Positions 27,272-35,706 are shown, counted from the first letter of the stretch. The stretch is DNA of 64,000 bases from Ferribacterium limneticum (GCF_020510565.1 NZ_CP075189.1:3586501-3650500); one strand, 5' to 3'. Made by a program: numbers and translations. Notes: generated by a model from the sequence alone, not told the origin.

Positions 27272-28222
27272 ATGAACTTCATCCGCACCTTGACGCTCCG
27301 CCAGTTGCAGATCTTCGTCGTCGCCGCCCGCCACCTGAGCTACGCCCGTGCCGCCGAGGAACTGCACCTGACGCCGCCGGCCGTCTCGATGCAGCTCAAG
27401 CAGCTCGAAGACAACGTCGGTCTGCCGCTGTTCGAGCGCATGGGCCGCGGCGTCGCCCTGACCGATGCTGGCGACCTGCTCATGCACCACGCCCTGCGCG
27501 TCCTCGGCGAGATCAAGGATGCCGAGGCCAACCTGCAAGGGCTGCTCGGTGGCGAAACCGGCCAGTTGTCGGTCGGTCTGGTCAGCACTGCCAAGTATTT
27601 CATGCCGCGTCTGCTCGCCCAGTTCTCGCAGGCCCATCCCGGCATTGAGGTGCAATTCTCGGTCGGCAACCGCGAGAGCCTGCTCCAGAAGCTGCAGGAC
27701 AACGCCATCGACCTCGCCGTCATGGGCCGCATCCCGGTCGAGATCGACGCCCACGCCGAGCCGATGGCCAGCCATCCCTACGTGCTGATCGGGCCGGCCG
27801 ACCACCCGTTGCGCGACGCCCGCCGTTTCGACTTGCAGGAACTCCGCCACGAAACCTTCCTCCTGCGCGAAGAGGGTTCCGGCTCCCGCCGCGTCGCCGA
27901 GGAAATGTTCAAGAACCACCTGTTCACGCCGGCCAAGACAATCAGCATGGGCAGCAACGAGACGATCAAGCAGGCGGTGATGGCCGGCATGGGCGTGGCG
28001 CTCATTTCGCTGCACACCCTGCCGCTCGAATTGAAGACGTCCGAGGTCAGCGTTTTGGACATCATCGGCACGCCGATCGAGCGTACCTGGTACGTCGTGC
28101 ACATGAACAGCAAGCGCCTGTTGCCGGCCGGCCAGCGCTTCCGCGAATTCCTTCTGGAACAGGCGGCACCGGGTCTGGAAAAGGAATTCGGCCGCTACCT
28201 GGCCGCCCGCACCGCATCCTGA
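27272..28222 (+). CDS. LysR-family transcriptional regulator (CbbR-like)
   Basis: A 316-residue regulator. The N-terminal winged helix-turn-helix is at residues 5-65 (TLRQLQIFVVAARHLSYARAAEELHLTPPAVSMQLKQLEDNVGLPLFERMGRGVALTDAG) and a substrate-binding-like effector domain follows. The sequence style (VAARHLSYARAAEELHLTPPAVSMQ) is that of the CbbR/CysB-like branch, but no cbb genes are in the window, so the target is unknown. ATG 27272 was preferred over an upstream ATG at 27170, since the upstream 34 codons are mainly the motif copy. It lies 53 bases before a DUF3422 gene. Confidence 0.9.
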   Translation: MNFIRTLTLRQLQIFVVAARHLSYARAAEELHLTPPAVSMQLKQLEDNVGLPLFERMGRGVALTDAGDLLMHHALRVLGEIKDAEANLQGLLGGETGQLSVGLVSTAKYFMPRLLAQFSQAHPGIEVQFSVGNRESLLQKLQDNAIDLAVMGRIPVEIDAHAEPMASHPYVLIGPADHPLRDARRFDLQELRHETFLLREEGSGSRRVAEEMFKNHLFTPAKTISMGSNETIKQAVMAGMGVALISLHTLPLELKTSEVSVLDIIGTPIERTWYVVHMNSKRLLPAGQRFREFLLEQAAPGLEKEFGRYLAARTAS

Positions 28223-28275
28223 AGTGCTTACGCTACAATCTGCTGCACCGCACCATTGACGAATCGACCTCGATC

Positions 28276-29592
28276 ATGCACCCACGCCTGATGCTTTCCG
28301 AACTGCAGGAGCACCCGCTCCGCCAGCGCCTCAACAACGAGTTCCACGCCCGGCCGCCCGTGCCGCTGGTCGGCGCGGTGCTCGTCTCGCACCTGGTCTT
28401 CAAGCACAGCACCGAGAAGGCACCGGCCGCCCGCGACAACCTCACCAAGCTCTGCCAGGGCCACGTCTGCAACTCGATCGACAGTTCCGATTCGCACATG
28501 ATGATCGACACCGGCGCCTTCCGCATGCGCTGGGAGCTGCACACCGAATTTTCGAGCTACACCTTCTTCCGGCCGCTGGCCACCGGCGAGGAGCTGCACC
28601 CGGATGTCACCGCCTTCGACGCCGTGCATCCCGAGTGGATCTCCGGCATCCCGGGAAAACTGATCGTCGCCACCCACGTAGAGCTGCGGTCGACCGACGA
28701 AATCAGCCCGGATTCAGTGCTCGCCAGCCTGACGCCGAACGGCCGGACGATGGTCGCCGCCCGGGTCGCCGACGACACCGCCTGGATCTTCACCGACTTC
28801 AAGATCGACAACGGCTTCTCGCGCTTTCTTGTCCTCAATGACGGCATGACCCAGCGCCAGACCGGCCGCACCGTACAGCGCCTGGTCGAGATCGAAACCT
28901 ACCGCCTGATGTCCCTGCTCGGCCTGCCCGTCGCCAAGGAAGTCAGCCGCTGGCTCTACGACGGCGAAAAGCAGCTGGCCGAACTGATGGACAGCATCGG
29001 CCAGGCCAAGACACCGGATGACGAGCGCGGCGTGCTCGGCACCCTGTCGGCGCTGGCCGCCGATGTCGAACACTCGGTGGCCCGCACCACCTTCCGCTTT
29101 GGCGCCTCGCGCGCCTATCACGGGCTGGTCATGCAGCGCATCGAAGAACTGCGCGAGACGCGCATTTCCGGCCTGCCGACCTTCTTCGAATTCATGCAGC
29201 GCCGCCTGCTGCCGGCGATGAACACCTGCGAAGCGATCAGTCGCCGCCAGGAAGAACTCTCGGCCCGCGTCGCCCGCAACAGCCAGTTGCTGCGCACCCG
29301 CGTCGACATTGAACTGGAACGCCAGAACCAGGAACTGCTTGGCCAGATGAACCAACGTGCGAAGTTGCAACTTCGCCTGCAGGAAACGGTCGAAGGCCTC
29401 TCCGTCGTCGTCCTCACCTATTACGGCTCGCAACTTGTGCAGTATCTGGCCAAGGGCACGAAGGAGCTGCATCATCTCAACACCGACGTCATCACCGCGA
29501 TTTCGATCCCGGTCATCGCCGGACTGGTGTTCTGGGGCACCCGCCAGATGCGCAAGAAACTCGCGGCCGAAGCCGGTGAAACGCCGCATTAA
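28276..29592 (+). CDS. DUF3422 family membrane protein
   Basis: A 438-residue protein of the DUF3422 family. It opens with [25 protein letters not shown], the family signature; the central part is soluble ([27 protein letters not shown]) and the last 80 residues hold a coiled segment and two membrane helices ([15 protein letters not shown] and [25 protein letters not shown]). The function is unknown. It is downstream of the LysR gene and only 38 bases before purC, where TATAAT at 29595-29600 could be part of a purC promoter. Confidence 0.92.
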   Translation: MHPRLMLSELQEHPLRQRLNNEFHARPPVPLVGAVLVSHLVFKHSTEKAPAARDNLTKLCQGHVCNSIDSSDSHMMIDTGAFRMRWELHTEFSSYTFFRPLATGEELHPDVTAFDAVHPEWISGIPGKLIVATHVELRSTDEISPDSVLASLTPNGRTMVAARVADDTAWIFTDFKIDNGFSRFLVLNDGMTQRQTGRTVQRLVEIETYRLMSLLGLPVAKEVSRWLYDGEKQLAELMDSIGQAKTPDDERGVLGTLSALAADVEHSVARTTFRFGASRAYHGLVMQRIEELRETRISGLPTFFEFMQRRLLPAMNTCEAISRRQEELSARVARNSQLLRTRVDIELERQNQELLGQMNQRAKLQLRLQETVEGLSVVVLTYYGSQLVQYLAKGTKELHHLNTDVITAISIPVIAGLVFWGTRQMRKKLAAEAGETPH

Positions 29593-29630
29593 TTTATAAT
29601 CCTTCCTTTTTCGCCTTCAGGAAATCTGCC

Positions 29631-30563
29631 GTGACCACTCCGCTCTTCCAGTCCTCCATCACCAGCCTGCCCCTGCTCAACAAGGGCAAGGTTCGCGACA
29701 TCTACGCCGTCGATGCCGACAAGCTGCTGATCGTTACGACCGACCGCCTCTCTGCCTTCGACGTCATCCTGCCGGACCCGATTCCGCGCAAGGGCGAAGT
29801 GCTCACCGCCGTCGCCGATTTCTGGTTTGAAAAGCTCGGCCACATCGTCCCCAACCAGCTGACCGGCATCGATCCGGAAACCGTCGTCGCCGAAAACGAG
29901 CGCGACCAAGTCCGCGGCCGCGCCGTCGTCGTCAAGCGCCTCAAGCCGCTGCCCATCGAAGCCGTCGTCCGCGGCTACGTCATTGGCTCCGGCTGGAAGG
30001 ACTACCAGGAAACCGGCGCCATCTGCGGCATCGCCCTGCCGGCTGGTCTGAAAATGGCCCAGAAGCTGCCGTCCCCGATCTTCACACCGGCCACCAAGGC
30101 GGCAGTCGGCGATCATGACGAAAACGTCTCCTTCGCCGTCGCCCAGGCCAACTGCGCCGCCGACCTGGCCGAAGCCCTGGCCGGCACTGGCAAGAACGGC
30201 GCCCAACTGGCCGACGAAGCCCGCATCGCCGCCATCCGCCTCTACGAAGAAGCCTGCGCCTACGCCAAGGGCCGCGGCATCATCATCGCCGACACCAAAT
30301 TCGAATTCGGCATCGACGCCGCCGGCACCCTGCACCTCATCGACGAAGCCCTGACCCCGGACTCCTCGCGTTTCTGGCCGGCCGACCAGTACGAGGAAGG
30401 CAAGAACCCGCCCTCCTACGACAAGCAGTTCGTCCGCGACTACCTCGAAACCCTGGACTGGGGCAAAGTCGCTCCCGGCCCCAAGCTGCCAGCCGACGTC
30501 ATCGCCAAGACCAGCGCCAAGTACATCGAAGCCTACGAAAAACTCACCGGCAAGACGTTGTAA
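29631..30563 (+). CDS. purC: Phosphoribosylaminoimidazole-succinocarboxamide synthase
   Basis: Joins CAIR with aspartate in purine synthesis, using ATP. The 310-residue product has [44 protein letters not shown] near the N-terminus, [20 protein letters not shown] (central), and the C-terminal [10 protein letters not shown] and [12 protein letters not shown] blocks. The start is GTG with AGGAAAT upstream. A 7.0 kb transposable element is inserted 14 bases after the stop, and purC's own terminator is now beyond it at 37592. Confidence 0.96.
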   Translation: MTTPLFQSSITSLPLLNKGKVRDIYAVDADKLLIVTTDRLSAFDVILPDPIPRKGEVLTAVADFWFEKLGHIVPNQLTGIDPETVVAENERDQVRGRAVVVKRLKPLPIEAVVRGYVIGSGWKDYQETGAICGIALPAGLKMAQKLPSPIFTPATKAAVGDHDENVSFAVAQANCAADLAEALAGTGKNGAQLADEARIAAIRLYEEACAYAKGRGIIIADTKFEFGIDAAGTLHLIDEALTPDSSRFWPADQYEEGKNPPSYDKQFVRDYLETLDWGKVAPGPKLPADVIAKTSAKYIEAYEKLTGKTL

Positions 30564-30569
30564 GCGACC

Positions 30570-30577
30570 GTCGCTTC
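30570..30577. repeat. Left target-site duplication
   Basis: GTCGCTTC directly precedes the left inverted repeat and recurs exactly at 37581-37588 behind the right inverted repeat. An 8-base duplication is what IS1595-family transposition leaves. Confidence 0.92.
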
Positions 30578-30615
30578 CGGTATTAGGTAGCACCTGCCCC
30601 TAGACAAGCTAACCG
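30578..30615 (+). repeat. Left terminal inverted repeat of the element
   Basis: Begins CGGTATTAGGTAGCACCTGC; 30 bases match the right end perfectly, and TAACCG matches again after a two-base mismatch. Confidence 0.92.
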
Positions 30616-30632
30616 CCGCGCGGCAGCCTGAC

Positions 30633-30680
30633 GGGGGCAATCCCATACAAGCGCAACGCCTGTATGTAGCACTTGCCCCC
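30633..30680. repeat. Subterminal palindrome at the left end of the element
   Basis: GGGGGCAA (30633-30640) pairs with TTGCCCCC (30673-30680), and inside it CATACA (30644-30649) pairs with TGTATG (30661-30666). The right part, GTAGCACTTGCCCCC (30666-30680), repeats 13 of 15 bases of the TIR segment GTAGCACCTGCCCCT, so it is likely a second transposase-binding site. Confidence 0.7.
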
Positions 30681-30759
30681 CGAACTCTGCTCCGACATCA
30701 AGGTATCCCCTCCCTAAACTCAAGAGTGGCCTACGAGCCACTTGATTAGAGAGGACCTT

Positions 30760-31272
30760 ATGGCAGTTACGATGGGCCAGCTTGGCCTGCGACATGCGCG
30801 TTGCCGGCTGGCCGGCGATAACCAAAAGCTAGGCAGACGACAACAGAAGCTGCTCGCCCAGATTGAGAGCTTAAAGGAACAGGTCGCGGCGCTCGACGCC
30901 CTGCTGCAGGGGAACACGGAGAAGATGCTAGCCATCGACTCGGCCTTGCAGGTGGTGTTCAGTGACCAGCAACCCTTGATAGCCCGCCAAACATTCCCAA
31001 AAAGGCATGCCTTAGCATGGGGCGCTATTACGCGAGGAGTCCTCACCGTAATGCGCGACTCGAATGGCGCGATTTTGAGCACCCACGAGGTTACCCTCTG
31101 CTTAGCGGACCAAACCGGGTTCGAGTTGCAAACCGGGGACGATTTTCAAGGCTTACGCAAAGCAGTTCGGCATAGATTAGCGGCCCTGGCAAACAAGGGA
31201 ACGATAGAGCGACTTCACGAGCACGAGTCTAACCAGGCAGGATTATGGCGTCTCAAGGCTCCGTCCGAGTAA
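30760..31272 (+). CDS. Passenger protein, coiled coil plus winged-helix-like domain
   Basis: A 170-residue protein of unknown function, the first passenger gene. Residues 25-60 form a coiled coil (KLGRRQQKLLAQIESLKEQVAALDALLQG). The C-terminal 70 residues look like a winged helix (LRKAVRHRLAALANKGTIERLHEHESNQAGLWRL), whose wing follows the ALANKGTIER recognition segment. This implies DNA binding. ATG 30760 has a GAGAGGACC ribosome-binding site. The last 28 bases overlap the next gene, which has a related C-terminal domain, so the two proteins are probably made together. No homologue is recognised. Confidence 0.75.
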   Translation: MAVTMGQLGLRHARCRLAGDNQKLGRRQQKLLAQIESLKEQVAALDALLQGNTEKMLAIDSALQVVFSDQQPLIARQTFPKRHALAWGAITRGVLTVMRDSNGAILSTHEVTLCLADQTGFELQTGDDFQGLRKAVRHRLAALANKGTIERLHEHESNQAGLWRLKAPSE

Positions 31273-31715
31273 GGCCAGTCCACAGCGACAGCCTGGTCAA
31301 GCAATACCGCCAGCTCCTCGGCGAGCGCAAGTTCTGGGCTGAACGCCGCGACCACCCGCGGGCCGCCCCCGAGCTGGCCAGGCTCAACTCGGCAATCGAG
31401 GCGCTGGCCAACGCGCTCCCGCTAGTTGCCCCTACGGTCGTCCTGGCTGAGCTGAGACAGCTACGATTCCACTTGGCGTTTCCCTTACCAGGGAGTGCTC
31501 TCAAGCGGGCCGTCCTCGCCGGCCTGCGGAAGCTCGACAGCCCTACGATAGATGAGCTGACCACGCATATCGTGGAGACTCAATGCATCGACCTCGAGCT
31601 TCACGACATCGGCCGGCTACACCAACGGGTACAGAGGGTGCTGGACGGATTGGTCGCCAAGGACAGTATCGTAGCCACACCAGCACAGCCGACGCGGTGG
31701 TCCCTGAATCCATAA
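31245..31715 (+). CDS. Passenger protein, winged-helix-like, coupled to the preceding gene
   Basis: A 156-residue protein (MASQGSVRVRPVHSDSLVKQYRQLLGERKFW...) overlapping the previous gene by 28 bases in another frame. A helical N-terminal part is followed by a winged-helix-like end (LKRAVLAGLRKLDSPTIDELTTHIVETQCIDL...LHQRVQRVLDGLVAKDSIVATPAQPTRWSL). Both genes share the V-R-x-L-x-x-L-x-x-K-(G/D)-x-I pattern near the C-terminus, and together may form a hetero-oligomeric regulator or toxin/antitoxin-like pair; that is inference. I do not recognise a family. Confidence 0.7.
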   Translation: MASQGSVRVRPVHSDSLVKQYRQLLGERKFWAERRDHPRAAPELARLNSAIEALANALPLVAPTVVLAELRQLRFHLAFPLPGSALKRAVLAGLRKLDSPTIDELTTHIVETQCIDLELHDIGRLHQRVQRVLDGLVAKDSIVATPAQPTRWSLNP

Positions 31716-31718
31716 GCC

Positions 31719-31931
31719 CTACTGGGCAACCCCGAAGTGCGTTCGTCCCCAGACAGCGACCCCGACCAGCAGAATCAGTAGCACCCAAATCCAAACACCA
31801 GCCCTCGCTGTCTGGCTATTTGCTGTGGTTGTCGAAGCCGCAAGGCGAGTCCGTACCTCAGCCAAACGACGCTCCTTTTCTCGTTCGCTTAGCCGAAAGC
31901 GGTCAGCTGGGCTCTCAGGGTGATGGGACAT
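31719..31931 (-). CDS. Small single-span membrane protein
   Basis: A 70-residue protein: a charged N-terminal half (ERKKER-like stretch REKERRLAEVRTRLA) and one membrane helix near the C-terminus (AGVWIWVLLILLVGVAVWG). It lies in the element, convergent with the upstream helix-turn-helix pair (3 bases between the stops). Not recognised; it may be a small membrane effector or an uncharacterised passenger. No ribosome-binding site stands out. Confidence 0.5.
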   Translation of the reverse strand: MSHHPESPADRFRLSEREKERRLAEVRTRLAASTTTANSQTARAGVWIWVLLILLVGVAVWGRTHFGVAQ

Positions 31932-32005
31932 GCCTCCGTATAGCGAACTGCTGAGCTAGGCGCTGCGACTCCGTAGGGCTGAGATTGCCGGTTAGGCCTA
32001 TCTCC

Positions 32006-32016
32006 TAGCTATACAG
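32006..32016 (+). promoter_or_regulatory. TAGCTATACAG element upstream of the 130-aa membrane gene
   Basis: TAGCTATACAG at 32006-32016 is repeated at 35807-35817. Here it is framed by CTCCT and AGGAG (32003-32019). It may be a -10/operator element shared by two passenger promoters; weak evidence. Confidence 0.3.
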
Positions 32017-32043
32017 GAGGTAGCGTTTCAAGGAGGTATTTCA

Positions 32044-32436
32044 ATGCGCGCGGCCCACGTTGTGGCAATACTGGCATCGGTGCCAGGAGCAATTGCCCTG
32101 GCCATAGACCAGGCGGGAGTCAGTCCTTTATTTCTGGGTTTTCCCGTCTCCCTGGTATGTCTAATCGGTTCGTTAATTATCCCGGCGCACCCCAAAATCG
32201 CACCACCGGAGCCAGACGGCTTCAACCGCCGCGTTGATGCCGCAAGGGCAAATGATTCTGGAAGGTTGCTCCTCGTCGCGTTAGGGTTGTTCTTCCTCTA
32301 CGGGGTGTATGCGCTGGCTCTCCCCGATAAAGCTAGTCGCCGGCCTGCAGCTACTACTAGCCAGCCGACTGTAAGCAGTGGCGATGGCAAGGAGTCCTAT
32401 TCCCCGGAAAAGCAAAGCGTGGAGGCAGCTAAGTGA
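32044..32436 (+). CDS. Passenger membrane protein of unknown function
   Basis: A 130-residue protein with three hydrophobic segments: VVAILASVPGAIALAI (residues 5-20), FLGFPVSLVCLIGSLII (30-46) and LLLVALGLFFLYGVYAL (75-91). The C-terminal 35 residues are hydrophilic (SRRPAATTSQPTVSSGDGKE). ATG 32044 has AAGGAGG at 32030-32036, a strong ribosome-binding site. It sits between the small membrane gene and the transposase. I do not recognise the family. It could be an effector acting at the inner membrane. Confidence 0.65.
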   Translation: MRAAHVVAILASVPGAIALAIDQAGVSPLFLGFPVSLVCLIGSLIIPAHPKIAPPEPDGFNRRVDAARANDSGRLLLVALGLFFLYGVYALALPDKASRRPAATTSQPTVSSGDGKESYSPEKQSVEAAK

Positions 32437-32459
32437 CAGCCTTAGTCGCGGCACTTCAA

Positions 32460-33542
32460 TCACGTCTCTATGCCCCTCTTGGCCGTCGCAGGCGCCACAT
32501 ACAACCGACGCACCGGCCGCCCATCCTCAAAGCTGACCACCGAGTCATGCAGTCGCTTGTTACCCTGCCAGTACGCGGACCAGTCCCTCGACGGTCGAGC
32601 CCTTAGGCAGGCCTCCAGCACCCGAGCAAAGATGCTGCCATTGTCCTGCCGCCGGGTGTCCTCCCGGAACGCAATTTCATAGGCATACACGTCCAGATAC
32701 TTCCGCTTCAGCTTGTGTATCTGGCCGAACAACAGCCGTCGGAACCGCGCGATGAACGACTCCGATTGGTTCTGGTTGGTGCCATCCTCGGTGCAATAGG
32801 TCTCGTTGTGCGGGACCACCTTGTGCTCGAACCAGATGCCTAGCTCCGTGAAACCATTGGCCTCGTCGGTAACCACCGTCGCATCCTCATCAACGTTGGC
32901 CCGGACCGCGGCCACGATGTCGTTGGAATTCTCCGACGGGATGACCACGATGCGGCTGCGGTCCGCCCCTTCGCCATCGTTGGAGCCTCGCTGCCGAATG
33001 ACCAGGACGGAACACTTCTCCGGGTTCTGGTTCTCGGCCAGGCGCCGGTCCTTGCGCTCGGCCTTCTTGTTCTTCGGCCGGCGGTAGGTATGGACGTAGG
33101 CGCCATCCACCTCGACCGTTCCCTCGAACTTGGTCAGGTCCTGCTTGAGCCACAGGGATTCCCGGACCTTGTGCAGGAGCACCAGGGCGGTCTTGTACTG
33201 GACATCCAGGTCGCGCATCAGCTGGCAGGCCGACAGGCCTTTGACCGCATTCACGTAGAGAGCGATGGCGCCCAGGATTTTTTGGAGGGGCAGCTTCGCG
33301 TTGGCGAAGACGGTGCCTGACGTGACGGAGAAATACTCTTTACAATCACGGCAACGCCAGCGGTCCTGGCGCTCCCGAAAATAGTGCTCCCGAACCACCC
33401 CGCAATGCGGGCAGACCTGCTTGCGCTCCGCACCCCAGCGGACACGCGCGAACATGGCGCGCGCCTCGGCATCGCTGAAGGCCAGTAGCTTGGCCAGCGA
33501 TAGCGTGCGTGCTTGGGCGGAGAGGAGATAGTGCTGAGACAT
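32460..33542 (-). CDS. IS1595-family transposase
   Basis: The 360-residue transposase of the element. Its N-terminal zinc ribbon has C44-x2-C47 and C64-x2-C67 (CPHCG...CRDC), as in the IS1595 zinc-ribbon domain. The DDE-type catalytic domain has D146 (VEVDGAYV), D226 (VTDEANGF) and E261 (NQNQSESFIARF). It appears complete, with no frameshift. It lies near the middle of the element rather than at an end. The 8-base target duplication agrees with this family. The 170-base upstream region holds two direct repeats that could be operators. Confidence 0.92.
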   Translation of the reverse strand: MSQHYLLSAQARTLSLAKLLAFSDAEARAMFARVRWGAERKQVCPHCGVVREHYFRERQDRWRCRDCKEYFSVTSGTVFANAKLPLQKILGAIALYVNAVKGLSACQLMRDLDVQYKTALVLLHKVRESLWLKQDLTKFEGTVEVDGAYVHTYRRPKNKKAERKDRRLAENQNPEKCSVLVIRQRGSNDGEGADRSRIVVIPSENSNDIVAAVRANVDEDATVVTDEANGFTELGIWFEHKVVPHNETYCTEDGTNQNQSESFIARFRRLLFGQIHKLKRKYLDVYAYEIAFREDTRRQDNGSIFARVLEACLRARPSRDWSAYWQGNKRLHDSVVSFEDGRPVRRLYVAPATAKRGIET

Positions 33543-33609
33543 CGGGCATGACAGGGCCTTGGGTTAACTGTGTACGCACCGCTTTTTCGGAATCCGGGCT
33601 TCGTATTCA

Positions 33610-33641
33610 CCAATGCGTCGATTCACATCGCCAATGGGTCG
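33610..33641. promoter_or_regulatory. Two direct repeats between the transposase and DUF6471 genes
   Basis: CCAATGCGTCG (33610-33620) and CCAATGGGTCG (33631-33641) are 21 bases apart, two helical turns. They lie between divergent genes, where a dimeric regulator could bind. A CGGCCA/TGGCCG pair follows at 33650-33671. Confidence 0.4.
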
Positions 33642-33712
33642 TTTTGCACCGGCCAAAAACCTGGCTGGCCGAAGCCCCTGTCGGTGCGCGCGGCACAACA
33701 TAAGGACAGACG

Positions 33713-33985
33713 ATGAAGGACCATTGGGAAAACGAGGCCGCAGGCATCCTGAAGGGCCTGCTGGCGCGCGATGACGTCGGCTACAAGAAGCTGGCGCTCG
33801 AGCTAGGGAAGCTGGGCATTCAGGAAACAGAGCGGGCGTTGCGGAACAAGATTAACCGTGGCTCCTTCTCCTTTCCGTTCTTTCTCAGCTGCCTGGTGGC
33901 ACTGGGTTATGAGGACATTCGCTTCACTGTTCGGCCGCCGAAGCCGAAGAATGAAGGCGTACGCGAGACCCCGCATATCGTCTGA
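33713..33985 (+). CDS. DUF6471-type small protein
   Basis: A 90-residue protein with the pattern of DUF6471: ILKGLLARDDVGYKKLALELGKLGIQETERALRNKINRGSFSFPFFLSCLVALGYEDIRF. The helix-turn-helix-like core (YKKLALELGKLGIQETERALRNKI) suggests DNA binding. Relatives often accompany integrative elements and defence genes. The 3' end overlaps the convergent S24 repressor gene by 62 bases. ATG 33713 follows AAGGACAG. A control role in the element is inference. Confidence 0.75.
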   Translation: MKDHWENEAAGILKGLLARDDVGYKKLALELGKLGIQETERALRNKINRGSFSFPFFLSCLVALGYEDIRFTVRPPKPKNEGVRETPHIV

Positions 33986-34547
33986 AGGACCCGACGACCT
34001 TCCCAAATACCTCGAAGCTGAACTCGGGGCGGATGGGGGCGTAAGCCTTGTTGCCGGGCTGTAGGTAGAAGTCTTCTGCCTTGTCGTCGTAGGCCAGGAA
34101 CTTCACGGTGAAGTCGTTATCGACGATGGCCACGACGATATCGCCGGGTTTGGCCGGCGCGCCTTTCTGGACCACCACGATGTCGCCTTCGAAGAGACCA
34201 GCATCCTCCATGGAATCCCCACGAACCTCGAGCAGGACGGACTTGGACGGGATGGCCACCAGGTGCTCGTCGATGGACAGGGTCTTGAGGGGATTACCGA
34301 AGGCCGGATGGGGTGTGCCGGCGCGGACGGTATCGACCACCTCGCGCTCGAAGAAGCGCTTGGCTGGCGCCAGGCGGCCTGTTGGACCGGACTCGAGGTA
34401 GCCACGTTCCTTGAAGCGTTTGGCGAGGGCGGCGACCGAGGAGGAGGACTTGAGGCCGAGCAGTTCGCCTATCTGGGCGAAGGACGGCAGGACGCGATGG
34501 GTCGCGTAATAGTCTTGGAGCCGCTGCAGGTATGTTTCATCGCTCAT
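33924..34547 (-). CDS. S24/LexA-type self-cleaving repressor
   Basis: A 207-residue regulator. Residues 1-65 form a winged-helix like that of LexA (RVLPSFAQIGELLGLKSSSSVAALAKRFKERGYLE). The C-terminal S24 peptidase domain has the probable cleavage site A-G in RAGTP (about residue 77), the nucleophile Ser in GDSMEDAG (about 112) and the Lys in FTVKFLA (about 149). RecA-stimulated self-cleavage would relieve repression after DNA damage. The second ATG (34547) is preferred because GAGG is better spaced to it. A CTG-N10-CAG box fills its promoter spacer. The 3' end overlaps the DUF6471 gene. Confidence 0.9.
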   Translation of the reverse strand: MSDETYLQRLQDYYATHRVLPSFAQIGELLGLKSSSSVAALAKRFKERGYLESGPTGRLAPAKRFFEREVVDTVRAGTPHPAFGNPLKTLSIDEHLVAIPSKSVLLEVRGDSMEDAGLFEGDIVVVQKGAPAKPGDIVVAIVDNDFTVKFLAYDDKAEDFYLQPGNKAYAPIRPEFSFEVFGKVVGSFRRYAGSRVRLHSSASAAEQ

Positions 34548-34550
34548 CAT

Positions 34551-34580
34551 GCCCTCGTCGAATGTTTGTTCGATGAAGGC
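34551..34580. promoter_or_regulatory. Large inverted repeat before the S24 repressor gene
   Basis: GCCCTCGTCGAA and TTCGATGAAGGC are 12-base arms with two mismatches and a 6-base centre (TGTTTG). It lies between the -10 box and the start codon, a good position for an autoregulatory operator distinct from the adjacent LexA-type box. Confidence 0.6.
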
Positions 34581-34608
34581 ATGATACTGTATAAATAGCC
34601 AGTGTCAA
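34581..34608 (-). promoter_or_regulatory. Promoter of the S24 repressor gene with a LexA-type (SOS) box
   Basis: On the minus strand TTGACA (34608-34603) and TATCAT (34586-34581) are 16 bases apart. That spacer is CTGGCTATTTATACAG, a CTG-N10-CAG operator like the SOS box of beta- and gammaproteobacteria. LexA bound there would block RNA polymerase. Strong in-sequence evidence for promoter; SOS control itself is inference. Confidence 0.72.
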
Positions 34609-34623
34609 CTGGCCAGCGATAGG

Positions 34624-35706
34624 CTAGAGATAGCCTTGTACGGTCTTTCTGAGGAAGTCCGCGTGTTTGTAGATGTCATCCAAGTCAGCCAGTGAGACGC
34701 GCTCCTCGTTCTTATCGTCCATCAGGCCGATAACGAGGCGGGCCGTATTGTTAAAGCGCAGACGGCAAATCGGCTTGCGGTTGTTGTCGTCCAAGAGGAT
34801 GGCGCAATAGCTTTGAGCGTCACGCATTACGATGCGCTTGGCGGAGACCAGGTCGCGCAGGATGGCGCGGACAATGTGGAAGCCTTCGATTTCCTCAAGG
34901 GTCGTGGTAATGGCAGCCATATCGGTGGCGGGGTCCGCCGGGCCTTGCTGTGCGGCTTCGGGGGTGCTGGGCGCAGCCTCAGCGGCGTGCTCCGGCGCCA
35001 TGGCTACGCGCAGCCGGTCGTTGATGCGGTCCCCGATTAGCCGCTGGAAGGCGCGCTTGGTGATGGCCGTGAACTGCTCCTTGACCGCTGGGGTGAAGCG
35101 CTTGCCGGCGAGGTGGTCGGCGGCAACCAGGCGGACAAAGTCTTCCGAGGGATTCACCATCCACTCAGCCAGTTGGTTTTGGATAATCCGCGTGTATTTT
35201 AGGTCGTTCGCGGTCACCAGAATCGTATCGACATCGAAGCTGGCCTTGGCGAATTTCTTGAGCTCGTCGACCTCCTGGTCTTTGAAGTCGAGGATGTTGA
35301 ATTCGAGGAAGGGCTTCTCGTCCATCTTGTTGGGCTGTTCCAGGTCGGTGAAGAACTGGTAGCGGATGCCGTTGGTCAGGACGCCGAAGCGGGCTTCGGT
35401 GACGTGGAAGTAGCGGAACAGCTGGGACGCGTGATTGACGTTGAGCTCGGCGCCAGATTTCTTGCATTCGAACAGGAGGATGGGCTTGCCGGCGCTGAGG
35501 ATGGCGTAATCGACCTTTTCGCCCTTTTTCATGCCGACGTCCGCGACCAGTTCAGGGGTGACCTCGAGCGGGTCGAACACGTTGTATCCAAGTGCCTGGA
35601 TGAAGGGCATCACCATGGCGTTCTTGGTGGCCTCTTCTGTCTGAATGAGGTCCTTGGTGCTGGCGATGCGGGTAGCCAGGGCGCGAAGCTGGTCGATAAA
35701 GTCCAT
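34624..35706 (-). CDS. Solitary HsdR-N (type I restriction enzyme R-like) nuclease domain protein
   Basis: A 360-residue protein carrying the N-terminal nuclease domain of type I restriction R subunits, without the helicase motor. PD-(D/E)XK residues appear in KVDYAIL (D67) and PILLFECKK (E80, K82), with E49 upstream. The region NVNHASQLFRYFHVTEARFGVLTNGIRYQFFTDLE is typical of this family. A C-terminal domain of about 110 residues (EIEGFHIVRAILRDLVSAKR...) is not recognised and may bind DNA or a partner. ATG 35706 has AAAGGA; no hsdM or hsdS gene exists in the window. It is upstream of the S24 gene on the same strand. Confidence 0.85.
   Translation of the reverse strand: MDFIDQLRALATRIASTKDLIQTEEATKNAMVMPFIQALGYNVFDPLEVTPELVADVGMKKGEKVDYAILSAGKPILLFECKKSGAELNVNHASQLFRYFHVTEARFGVLTNGIRYQFFTDLEQPNKMDEKPFLEFNILDFKDQEVDELKKFAKASFDVDTILVTANDLKYTRIIQNQLAEWMVNPSEDFVRLVAADHLAGKRFTPAVKEQFTAITKRAFQRLIGDRINDRLRVAMAPEHAAEAAPSTPEAAQQGPADPATDMAAITTTLEEIEGFHIVRAILRDLVSAKRIVMRDAQSYCAILLDDNNRKPICRLRFNNTARLVIGLMDDKNEERVSLADLDDIYKHADFLRKTVQGYL

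Noticed and set aside
32460..33542. The transposase as a separate small IS nested within the island
   Set aside because: No inverted repeats or target duplications directly flank this gene; the only consistent ends are those at 30578 and 37580.
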